Part shown: positions 53,601 through 64,000 of the stretch, in pieces
Numbering within the stretch: position 1 is the stretch's first letter
Layout of the letters: every line of letters begins with the position of its first letter
Origin: Saprolegnia diclina VS20
Lineage: Eukaryota; Oomycota; Saprolegniomycetes; Saprolegniales; Saprolegniaceae
DNA length: 64,000 nucleotides
Reading direction: 5' to 3'
NCBI RefSeq assembly: GCF_000281045.1
Contig: NW_008246124.1
Location: forward strand, 291,176 to 355,175
Translations under genes and position numbers: made by a program
The notes under the pieces: generated by a model
What the model saw: the letters and a program-made list of their open reading frames with translations, nothing else
Told to the model about the DNA's origin: nothing
Database searches by the model: none

Positions 53601-56600
53601 AACCCGGGCATGCGGCCCCGGCACTGGGCCGAGCTCAGCAAAGTCCTCGGGTTTACCCTCGAGCTCGACGAAAGCTTTACGCTCAACAGCATTTTCCGGC
53701 TCAACTTGCTCGACCAAATCGATGACATTGTCAAAGTCGCCGAGGCCGCGGGCCGTGAGTACCAGATCGAAGCCGCGCTCAATGCGATGAAGACGCAGTG
53801 GGAGACGATCGACCTGCAAATTCTCTCGTACCGCGAGACGGGCACCTACATCATCAAGGGCGTCGACGAGATCCAAGTCGTGCTCGACGAGCACATAACG
53901 CTGACCCAAGCCATGATGTTCTCGTCGTTCAAAGGTCCGTTCGAAGAGCGCATCACCGAGTGGAACATCACGCTGCAGCTCATCTCCGAGATCCTCGAAG
54001 AGTGGCTTGCGGTGCAGCGCAGCTGGCTGTATTTGCAGCCGATTTTCGAGAGCCCGGACATCAACAAGCAGCTGCCGTTGGAGGGCAAGCGGTTTGCGTC
54101 CGTCGACAAAAATTGGCGCCAAACGCTCGCGTCGGCGCGCGCCAAGCCGCGCTGCGTCGAATTCTGCAATTCGACCAAATTGCTCGAGAAATTTCGGGAA
54201 AGCAACGTCTTTTTGGACATGGTGCAGAAGGGATTGAGCGACTACCTCGAGGTGAAGCGGTCGTCGTTTGCGCGCTTTTACTTTCTCTCCAACGACGAGC
54301 TCCTCTCGATTCTGTCCGAGTCCAAAGACGTCAAGCTCGTCCAGCCCCATCTCAAAAAGTGCTTTGAAGGCATTGTCAAGGTCGAGTTTCAAGACGACTT
54401 GACGATCACGGCCATGATCTCGGCCGAGGGTGAGAGCGTCCGCATGCACGAGCCCATCGACCCAAAGAACAAGAACGTCGAGCTGTGGATGCTCGAAGTC
54501 GAAAACATGATGCGCACCTCGATCCGCGACACGATGCACGCAGCGATCCTCGACTACATCAAGGTCGACCGGAGCAAGTGGGTGCAGAAATGGCCCGGCA
54601 TGTGCGTCTTGAACGCAAGCCAAATGCACTGGACGCGCGAGATGGAGGAAGCGATGGACAAATTCGGCGCCGACGGCGTCAAGCTCATGCTCAATCGGCA
54701 GCTCGGCCAGCTCGCCGACATGTACTAGCAATGTTGTATCGATCGCCACTGACCTTGGGGCTAGGGTCACCATGGTGCGTGGCCACCTCGACAAGATGAC
54801 GCGGATCACGCTCGGCGCGCTGACTGTCATCGATGTCCATGCCCGGGATGTGACCAAGAAGCTCGTGGCCCAGAACGTGCAGTCGAAAGCCGACTTTTTG
54901 TGGAGCTCGCAGCTCAAGTACTACTGGGACGACGACCTCTTTGCCCAAATGGTCACGTCCAAGCGCCCGTACGGCTACGAGTACCTCGGGAATTCGTTCC
55001 GACTCGTCATTACACCGCTCACGGACAAGTGCTATTTAACGCTCATGGGGGCGCTTCAGATGATCCTCGGCGGCGCGCCCGCCGGTCCGGCCGGCACGGG
55101 CAAGACCGAGACCACCAAAGATCTGGCCAAAGCGCTCGCAAAGCAGTGCGTTGTCTTCAACTGCTCGGACGGCCTCGACTTTATCGCGATGGGCAAATTT
55201 TTCAAGGTACCGAGTCGATACATTGATATTTACTGAAATGGTGTGTCGTAGGGCCTGGCGTCCTGCGGCGCGTGGGCGTGTTTTGACGAGTTTAACCGCA
55301 TCGACATTGAGGTGCTCTCGGTCGTGGGCCAGCAAGTGATGACGCTCCAGGTGCAATGTATCAATATGTCAATGTATATATGGACAAGTTCGTAGCTCGG
55401 GATCCGCCGAGGCGAGAAGCGCATCGTGTTTGAAGACTCGGACATCAAGCTCAGCGACCAGTTTGGCGTCTTCATCACGATGAACCCGGGGTACGCCGGG
55501 CGGTCCGAGCTCCCAGACTCGCTCGCCGCGCTCTTCCGCCCCGTCGCCATGATGGTGCCCGACTACGCGCTCATTGGCGAGATCATGTTCTTTGCCTACG
55601 GCTTTGCCGACGCCCACGCCCTCGGCGCCAAGATGGTCACCACCTTCAAGGTATTTTGCGCGATTGTACTTTACTTAGTTTGTACCGTAGCTCTGCTCGG
55701 AGCAGCTCTCGTCGCAGTGCCATTACGACTACGGCATGCGCGCTGTGAAGACCGTGATCACGGCCGCGGGCAACTTGAAGCGGTCCGACCCCGACATGGA
55801 CGAAGACGTCCTCTTGCTACGGGCCCTCCAAGACGTCAACTTGCCAAAGTTTCTGGCGCACGACATTCCGCTCTTCAACGGTATCATCTCGGACCTCTTC
55901 CTCGGCAAGCAGCGGCCGGTCATCGACCTCGGCGCGCTCATCTCAGTCATCAAGCTCCAGACACAAAAGATGCAGCTCCAGCCCGTGCCGTATTTTCTCA
56001 CCAAGTGCATTCAGCTCTACGAGACGATCGTCGTGCGGCATGGTCTCATGGTCGTTGGCGCCACGGGCGGCGGCAAGTCGTGCAACATTGAGGTGCTCGC
56101 CCAAGCGCTCTCGGAGCTCAAGAGCCGCAACGAGCCCGGGTTTGCATACGAAAAAGTTATCAAGTACCAGCTCAACCCCAAGTCGATCACGATGGGCCAG
56201 CTCTACGGCGAGTTTGACGCCAACACGCACGAGTGGCAAGACGGGATTCTCTCGACGCTGTACCGCACGGCGGCGTCGTGCACAAAGTCGGACCGCAAGT
56301 GGATCATCTTTGACGGACCCGTCGATGCGATTTGGATCGAAAACATGAACACGGTCTTGGACGACAACAAGAAGCTGTGCCTCAACTCGGGCGAGATGCT
56401 CCAAATGTCGTACCAGATGACCATGATGTTTGAAGTCGAGGACCTCTCGGTGGCGTCGCCGGCCACGGTCAGCCGCACCGGCATGGTGTACATGGAGCCG
56501 AGCACGCTCGGGCTGAACCCGCTCGTCATGAGCTGGCTCGAGAAGCTCCCAAAAGCGCTGAGCGTCCACGCACCGAGTTTTCTCCGCCTCTTTGACCTGT

Positions 56601-59600
56601 ACCTGCACGCCGCAGTGATCTTTATGCGGTCGTATCTCATCGAGCTCGTACCGACGATCGACAACAACCTCGCGCAGTCGCTGCTCAGTATTCTCAACTG
56701 CTTTTTGTCGCCGTACCTCGCAGCCGAGCCGGTGACGCCCGACGCTGCGTTTCGCAACGACATTGAGCCCATGTTTTTGTTTTCGCTGGTGTGGTCGATC
56801 GGGGCGACGACCAACGACCTCGGGCGCATCCGCTTTGACGTGTACGTGCGGCTGCAGATGCTCGCCAACAACGCTGCGAACCTGTTTCCGGCCAAGGGCC
56901 TTGTTTACGACTATAGTTACTCGATGAAGGAGCACAAGTGGGTCTTCTGGATGGACACGATCGCAGCCTACCGCGTGCCGTCGGGCATTTCGTTTGCCGA
57001 GATTGTCGTGCCTACGTCCGATAGCGTGCGCAACACGTACCTCCTCGAGCAGCTGGTCAAGACGGGCAAGCACGTGCTCATGGTCGGCGCGACGGGCACG
57101 GGCAAGACCGTCAACATCTCGCGCTTCTTGTCGTCGCTGTCGAGCGACTACATGCCGGTGGCCATGACGTTTTCCGCGCAAACGAGCGCCAACCAGACCC
57201 AAGACCTGCTCGATAGCAAGATGGAGAAGCGCCGGAAAGGGGTGTTTGGCCCGCCCGCCGGCAAGACCTTTGTCGTGTACGTCGACGACCTCAACATGCC
57301 AAAGCGCGAAAAGTACTTTGCGCAGCCGCCGTTGGAGCTGCTTCGACAGTGGTTTGACCAAGGCGGGTGGTACGACCGGAAGCTGCTGCAGTTCCGCGCG
57401 ATCATCGACATGCAGTTTGTCGCGTCCATGGGGCCGCCGGGCGGCGGGCGCAACCCAATCACCATGCGGCTGCTCCGGCACTTTAACGTTGTGTGCTACG
57501 CCGAGCTCGGCGATGACAACAAGGCGATCATATTTGCGACGATTCTCAACAGCTTTTTGAGTGCGTTCCCGTCCGAGGTGCAGCGGCTCGAGACATCGGT
57601 CGTGACCGCGTCGATCGACGTCTACAATACGATCTGCAAGGAGCTCTTGCCGACGCCGGCCAAGTCCCACTACACGTTCAACTTGCGCGATCTCGCCAAG
57701 GTGTTTCAAGGCTGCTTGATGTGCGACCCGCGCAAAGTCAATGACGCCAATGGCTTCTTACGGCTCTGGGTACACGAAAACAAGCGGGTCTTTGAGGACC
57801 GCATGGTGTGCGCCGAGGACCACGCGTGGTTTGCGTCGCTCCTCGCCACGACGTGCCAAGCGGCGTTTCAGACCGACTTGGCGACGATCGTCACCAACCC
57901 GTACCTTCTCTACGGCGACTACCTCGTGCCAGGGGCCGACCCCAAGATCTACGAAGAAGTCGTCGACGTCGCCAAACTCCTCCCGATCGTCGAAGAGTAT
58001 TTGGCCGACCACAACGCCGAGTCCAAAACGCCGATGCCGCTCGTGCTCTTCATCGACGCGGTCGAGCACGTTTCGCGGATCGCCCGCATTTTGCGGCAGC
58101 CGCTGGGCAATGCGCTCTTGTTGGGCGTAGGCGGGTCGGGGCGGCAAAGTCTCACCAAGCTCGCGACCTTCATGGCCGGCTACAAGTGCTTCCAAGTCGA
58201 GATCGTCAAGGGCTACGGCATGACCGAGTGGCGCGACGACGTCAAGCGCTGTCTCTTGCTGGCGGGCTTGAAGGACAGTCAGGTCGTCTTTCTCTTTTCA
58301 GACGTCCAAGTCGTCAACGAGACGATGCTCGAGGACCTCAACGGTGTCCTCAACTCGGGCTCGGTGCCGAATCTCTACGGTCCCGAAGACATGGACCAAA
58401 TCGTAAACGCGTGCAAGGCCGAGTGCCAGAAGAAGCAAATTCCGCCGACAAAAACCAACATATTCTCGCAGTACATTGTCCGCGTCCGGAAGAACATTCA
58501 TCTCGTGATCTGCATGAGCCCGATCGGAAATGCGTTCCGAGACCGCTTGCGCATGTTTCCATCGCTTGTCAACTGCTGCACGATCGACTGGTTCAGCGAG
58601 TGGCCCGCCGAAGCGCTCAACTCGGTCGCGACCGCGATCCTCAGCGACGGCAACCTCCAGCTCGGGTCCCCCGACCAAATGCAGCACCTCGTCGAAGTCA
58701 TCAAGTGCATTCACCAGAGCGTCGAGCACAAGAGCAAGGAGTATTACTCGATTTTGCGCCGGTACTTTTACGTCACCCCCACGTCGTACCTCGAGCTCCT
58801 CGCGACGTTCAAAGCCGTCCTGGTCTCCAAGCGCGAAGACGTCAACACGATGAAGAGCCGCCTCCAAAACGGCGTCGACAAGCTCTCGGAAACCAAGGTG
58901 CTGGTGGCCACGATGCAAGACGAACTCGTCGCGCTCCAGCCGGTGCTCGCCGCGACCCAGATCGAAGTCGAGCAAATGATGGTTCAAATCACAAAGGATC
59001 GCGCCGAGGCCGACGTGACAAAGGCGCTTGTCGAGAAGGAGGAGGAGAGTGCGTCGACAAAGGCGCGAGCGACCAAGGAAATTGCCGACTCGGCCCAGAA
59101 AGACCTTGATGAAGCGCTACCGGCGCTCGATGCGGCCGTCGCGTGCTTGAACAAGCTCAAGAAGGCCGACATTGACGAAGTCAAGTCCCTCAAGACCCCG
59201 CCGGGCGGCGTCAAGCTCACGATGGAGGTCGTGTGCCTTCTCTTTGGGCACAAGCCCACGATGAAGGCCGACCCGGACAAGCCGGGCAAGAAGATTGCAG
59301 ATTTCTGGGACGTGGCGCAAAAAGTCGTTTTGGCCAACGCCAACAAGTTTCTCGAGTCGCTCATGGGCTTTGACAAAGACAACATTCCGGACGCCGTCAT
59401 CGCCAAAGTGCAGCCGTACATTGACGACCCGAACTTTACACCGGACGCGATCGAAAAGTCGTCCAAGGCGTGCACGGCCATTTGCATGTGGGCGCGCGCC
59501 ATGTACACGTACTACTTTGTCGCCAAGTCGGTCGAGCCCAAGAAACAAGCGCTCGCGCAAGCCCAGACCGAGCTCGACGCGACGATGGAGATCCTACGCG

Positions 59601-62600
59601 GCGCGCAAGCCGGCCTCAAGCAGGTGACGGACCGCCTCGCCGAACTCGAGGCGAGCTACAACGCGGCGATCGCCAAGAAGGAGGAGCTCGCGGCCAAAGT
59701 CATTCAGTGCCAAGTGCAGCTCTCAAACGCCGACAAGCTCATTGGTGGTCTCGGCGGCGAAGAGACGCGCTGGAAGGCGACCGTCGCGCAGCTCCAGGAA
59801 GATTACGTCAACCTCACGGGCGACGTGCTCGTGAGCGCGGGCACGATCAGCTACCTCGGCGCCTTTACGGCCGAGTTCCGCGACGCTTTGGTATCGAGCT
59901 GGCACGGCGCGCTGGTGACATACCAAGTGCCCCACTCGCCCGGCTGCGGCATTGTCGGCACCCTTCAGGATCCCGTCAAGCTCCGGACATGGCAGATCGC
60001 GGGGCTGCCGACCGACACGGTCTCGACGCAGAACGGCATCATCATGTCCCGCGCGCGTCGGTGGCCGCTCTTGATTGACCCGCAAGGCCAAGCGAATCGG
60101 TTTGTGAAGAACCTCGGCAAAGAAAAAGCTCTCTGTGAAAACGGCATGGACGTCGTCAAGCAGTCGGACAAGAACTTTCTGCGCGCGCTCGAGAACGGCA
60201 TCCGCTTTGGCAAGTGGGTCGTGCTCGAAAACGTCACGGAGGAGCTCGACGCGGCGCTCGAGCCGGTCTTGCTGCAGCAAAAGTTCAAACAAGGCGGCCA
60301 AGACGTCATTCGGCTCGGCGAAAACGTGATTCCGTACAACGAAAGCTTCCGGTTCTACATGACGTCCAAGCTCGCCAACCCGCACTACCCGCCCGAAGTC
60401 TGCGTCAAAGTGAGCTTGTTGAACTTTACCATCACGATGAAAGGCCTCGAAGAACAGCTGTTGAATGTCGTTGTGCAAAAAGAGATGCCCGAGCTCGCAG
60501 AGAAGAAGAACGAACTCGTGCTCTCCAACGCGGCGTCCAAGCGCCAGCTGTACGAAATTGAGAACCAAATTCTCTACCTTCTCTCGCACTCACAAGGCAA
60601 CATCCTCGACGACACGAATCTCATCGAGACGCTCGCGTCCTCCAAGCAAACGTCGGCCGTGGTCGTGGAGAAGATGAAGGAGGCCGAAGAGACCGAGAAG
60701 GAGATCGACGCGCGCAGCGACGGGTACCGCCCGGTCGCGTACCGCGCCGCGCTGCTCTTCTTTTGCATTGCCGACCTCGCGCGCGTCGACCCGATGTACC
60801 AGTACTCGCTGCCGTGGTTCACGTCGATCTTTGTGCGGTCGATTTTGGCCGCCAAGCCGTCGCCGCAGCTCGAGGCGCGGCTCAAGAACCTCAACGATTA
60901 CTTTACCTACTCGATCTACAAGAACGTGTGCCGGTCGCTCTTTGAGAAGCACAAACTGCTTTTCTCATTTCTGCTCACAATCAAGATTCTCATGGGCAAC
61001 GACGAGATCGACGGCCTCGAGTGGCGCTTCCTCCTCTCGGGCATGGCGCCCAACACGATCGCGGCCGAGAACCCCGCGCCAACGTGGCTTGAAGGCTACG
61101 CGTGGACCGAGCTCTGTCGCCTCGCGTCGCTGCCGGCCTTTGCGGGGTTCACCGAGGCGTTTGCAGCGCACAAGGCGGTGTACCGGGGCCTCTTTGACAG
61201 CCCCGAGCCGCACGTCGTGCCGCTTCCCGGCGGGTGGCAGACCAAGCTCGATGCGTTCCAGCGCCTTTGCGTCCTCCGGAGTCTCCGCCCCGACAAGATG
61301 ATGGAAGGGATCCAGAACTTGGTCGTCGAGAAACTCGGGCAGCCGTTCATTGAGCCGCCGCCGTTCGACTTGCAAGAAACGTTTGAGGACTCGACGCCCG
61401 TGTCGCCGCTCATTTTCGTGCTCTCGCAAGGCTCAGACCCCGCGAAGGACTTGTTGACGTTTGCGATTGCGACCAAAATGGACGCCAAGCTCAAGAGCAT
61501 CGCGCTCGGCCAAGGCCAAGGCACGCTGGCCGCGCGCTTGATTGAGAATGCGGTGCAGAAAGGCGAGTGGGTCCTCCTCCAGAACTGCCACTTGGCGCTG
61601 AGCTGGATGCCGGACCTCGAGCGCATTTGCGAAGAGCTCGACCCGGCCAAGCTGCACGTCGACTTTCGACTTTGGCTCACGAGCATGCCAACCCCCGTCT
61701 TTCCGACCTCGGTGCTCCAGAACGGCGTCAAGATGACCAAGGAGGCGCCAAAAGGGCTGCGCGCCAACCTCAAAAACACATATTACAAACTCAACGACGA
61801 CGCTTTGAGCGTGACGGCCAAGCCTGAGGTGTTCCGGAAGCTGCTCTTTGGACTGTGTTTTTACCACGCGATCGTGTGCGAGCGCAAGCGGTTTGGCGCG
61901 CTCGGCTGGAACATTCCATATTCGTTCAACGAGACCGACCTCGACATTAGGTACTGGATACATATCCGTCAAGGTACTTGAATATGTGGCGCTAGCGTCG
62001 CGCAACTGCAAATGTTCCTCGATACGTACGACAAGGTGCCATTCGAAGTGCTTCAGGTCATGACGAGCATGATCAACTACGGTGGTCGCATCACGGACGA
62101 CAAGGACATGCGAACGTCCGACGTGATTCTCATGACGTACTTTTGTCCCGCGATCCTCGAGGTACACCTGCAAAATGTACTCGTCAAAACGCTAATTTTT
62201 GTGCGCGTAGAGTGGGTACAAATTTTCAACCAGTGGCGTCTACTACTCGTTGGCTGCCAACCCCAAAACGCCGTACGCCTCGTACGTTGAGTACATCAAC
62301 AGCCTGCCCATCAACCCCGAGCCCGAAGTTTTTGGCATGCACGAAAACGCCAACATTACGTGCGCGCAAGCCGAGACCTATGACGTCTTTGACATCATTT
62401 TGAGCCTCCAGCCACGCGTGAGCGCAGGCGCCGGCCTCTCGCGCGAAGACACGATCGCGAGCGCGGCCGCAACCATTGAGGCGAGCTTGCCGCCGCACTT
62501 TGACCTCGAGTTTGTCCAAGTCAAGTACGCGGTTTCGTACACCGAGTCGATGAACACGGTGCTCGCGCAGGAGGTTGAGCGCTTCAATAAGCTCTTGACC

Positions 62601-63347
62601 GTCATGAAGGAGACGCTGCAGCAAGTGCAGCGCGGGCTCCGCGGGCTCATTGTGCTCTCGGCCGAGCTCGAAGCGATGGGCAACTCGCTCTACGACCAAA
62701 AGGTTCCGCTGCTCTGGGAAGCGAAAGCGTACCCGTCGCTCAAGCCGCTCACGTCGTGGGTCGCGGACCTCCTCGAGCGCCTCCACTTTATCAGCCACTG
62801 GATCGACCACGGCATTCCGATTGTGTTTTGGATTTCTGGCTTCTTTTTTCCCCAAGGCTTTATGACGGGCATCATCCAAAACCACGCGCGTCGCCAAAAA
62901 CTGCCCATCGACACGCTCTCGTTCCAGTACCTCATGATGCGCGACGAGCTCGCCGATGTGACGAGTCGCCCGGACGAGGGCTGCTACATTTACGGGCTCT
63001 TCCTCGAGGGCGCGCGCTGGAACAAGGACATTGCGTCGCTCGACGACCCGTTCCCAAAAGAACTCTTTGCCAAGATGCCGCTCATGCATTTGCACCCGCA
63101 GCAAAAGCGCGAGGCGCCCTCGAGCGGCATTTACCGCTGTCCTGTGTACAAAATCCTCACGCGCACCGGGACGCTCTCGACAACGGGGCACTCGACCAAC
63201 TTTGTCATGTGGATCGAAATCCCGTCCAACCGCCCGACGATCTGGCGCAACTCGCTCGTCTCCGAGACGAACGCCCAAGTGCTCTTTTGCGACCAAGAGT
63301 ACTGGATCAAGGCTGGCGTTGCGTGCTTCTGTGCCCTGCGCTATTAG
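50649..63347 (+). CDS. Axonemal inner-arm dynein heavy chain (DNAH3/7/12-like)
   Basis: Exons 50649-54721, 54765-55206, 55252-55350, 55396-55650, 55691-61950, 61996-62161 and 62211-63347 encode 4,143 residues, normal for single-headed inner-arm dyneins. Introns are 40-49 nt. The tail and linker ([27 protein letters not shown] region) are followed by six AAA+ units. AAA1 has [18 protein letters not shown] (about residue 1465) and Walker [13 protein letters not shown]2 has GATGGGKS (about 1746); AAA3 has GATGTGKT (about 2089); AAA4 has GVGGSGRQS (about 2435). The stalk coiled coil and microtubule-binding domain span about 2676-2993. The C-terminal domain ends CFCALRY. It powers flagellar beating, so the organism makes motile cells. 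A start at 50603 through a 36-nt intron is an alternative. DNAH3/7/12 subgroup is by resemblance of AAA1-AAA2. Confidence 0.95.
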
Positions 63348-63482
63348 GCCCCCGTGTCGATTTATACATCTTGTACAAATGGCCACTTAACTTTACGCCA
63401 AGTTCTCTACGCCTGCCATTGATAGAGAAGTGTGCAAAAACGTATTCGTTAACACAAGATAAAGTAAACGCGACAAAAATAC

Positions 63483-63555
63483 TACTCGACGCGGGACTCG
63501 AACCCGCAACCCCCAGATTCGAAGTCTGATACGCTATCCATTGCGCCAGCCAAGC
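63483..63555 (-). tRNA. tRNA-Arg (anticodon TCG)
   Basis: The minus-strand RNA is 73 nt including the discriminator A. The acceptor arms GCTTGGC and GTCGAGT pair with three G-T wobbles. The D arm (GCGCAATGGATAGCGT), the anticodon arm with seven-base loop CTTCGAA and anticodon TCG, and the T arm GCGGG-TTCGAGT-CCCGC are all present. There is no intron and no encoded CCA. It lies 135 bp past the dynein stop codon. Confidence 0.93.
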
Positions 63556-64000
63556 CAGTGATTTCCCTCAAACAAAAAATAGATAATTTGTATCTATCTA
63601 ACATCCAGTTTGATGCTTCTGAATGGATACCAACTCATTCTATCCATTCTTATAAGTACTGTTATAAACAGATAAGCAATTCGTAATCAATATCGTCGCT
63701 TTCTAGTCCAACACCACAGCGGCAATGGCAATGGCACTGGTGCACGATCGATAGAGGCCACGTGCGCGATGTGTATAGTGTCAACACTGGAGAGAGGAGT
63801 CTCGTTCATACAACCATCTACACTGTGTACTAGATGATAAGGGTTGGCTTCTCAGATATCTATATAACATTAAGCTCGGCCAGAAACGTGTGTCACCTTG
63901 CATCCGTGAACACCAAGCATGATAAATGACCACACGAACGACATCAACAAACACTTTCAATACCCCATCCACGCAGCCAAACGCCACTTTTATACTTCCT
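63556..64000. other. AT-rich intergenic sequence at the right edge
   Basis: Base composition falls sharply after the tRNA gene. Short tandem-like motifs such as tatctatcta occur, and the only ORF (minus, about 63781-63987) has no recognisable domain. Upstream elements of the tRNA may lie here, but the promoter of a tRNA is internal. I see no gene. Confidence 0.4.

Noticed and set aside
53145-54917. 590-codon minus-strand open frame
   Set aside because: Shadow of the dynein tail coding region; no domain and no neighbouring exons.
55943-57709. 588-codon minus-strand open frame
   Set aside because: Shadow of dynein AAA2-AAA3; His/Arg/Val-rich translation with no family match.
1-64000. CRISPR arrays, operons, transposons or viral insertions
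   Set aside because: No spaced direct repeats, no reverse transcriptase, transposase or integrase domain and no terminal repeats were found; gene structure is eukaryotic throughout.

Overview
The window looks like compact, GC-rich nuclear DNA from a zoosporic stramenopile, most likely an oomycete (Saprolegniales-like). Supporting signs are 58 inferred introns of about 40-70 nt that nearly all end in TAG, a flagellar (axonemal) dynein heavy chain, a myosin with a fused calponin-homology domain, and PAN/WSC/FN3-rich secreted modules. The organism call is inference from gene content; no rRNA or organelle marker is present. Reading frames were assembled by hand across introns, and every multi-exon model keeps phase throughout.

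Layout from left to right. (1) 1-1766, minus: partial secreted C69-family peptidase. (2) 1976-2802, minus: small low-complexity, probably nuclear protein. (3) 2994-5298, plus: two tandem atypical E2F factors, each with two DNA-binding domains. (4) 5586-5743, minus: spliceosomal U1 snRNA gene. (5) 6069-8650, plus: CSB/ERCC6-type SNF2 ATPase. (6) 9506-14628, plus: CH-domain myosin. (7) 14683-15561, minus: four-TM protein; 15986-17069, minus: acidic repeat protein; 17552-18540, minus: membrane-anchored tandem FKBP isomerase. (8) 18914-49390, plus: one gene of 39 exons encoding about 9,564 residues. (9) 49456-50214, minus: TAF11. (10) 50649-63347, plus: inner-arm axonemal dynein heavy chain, followed by a tRNA-Arg(TCG) gene on the minus strand.

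The exceptional object is the 30.5-kb gene at 18914-49390. Its product has a signal peptide, a large N-terminal ectodomain, a WSC-like domain that appears to be split by a LamG-like domain, about 37 fibronectin-III modules in blocks of roughly 9/9/9/10 separated by Calx-beta domains, two PAN-PAN pairs each inserted inside a Calx-beta domain, an EGF module, a PMP-like right-handed beta-helix, a Cys-rich GCC2/GCC3-like stalk and a multi-pass TRP-like C-terminal membrane module. It reads as a giant surface adhesin or sensor coupled to a polytopic membrane domain.

The other genes are mostly housekeeping: transcription (E2F, TAF11), transcription-coupled repair (CSB), splicing (U1), motility and cytoskeleton (dynein, myosin), protein folding (FKBP). 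They do not form an operon-like unit. Introns here mostly start GTAC (43 of 58 by hand count), although the local U1 snRNA carries the canonical 5' end complementary to GTAAGT.
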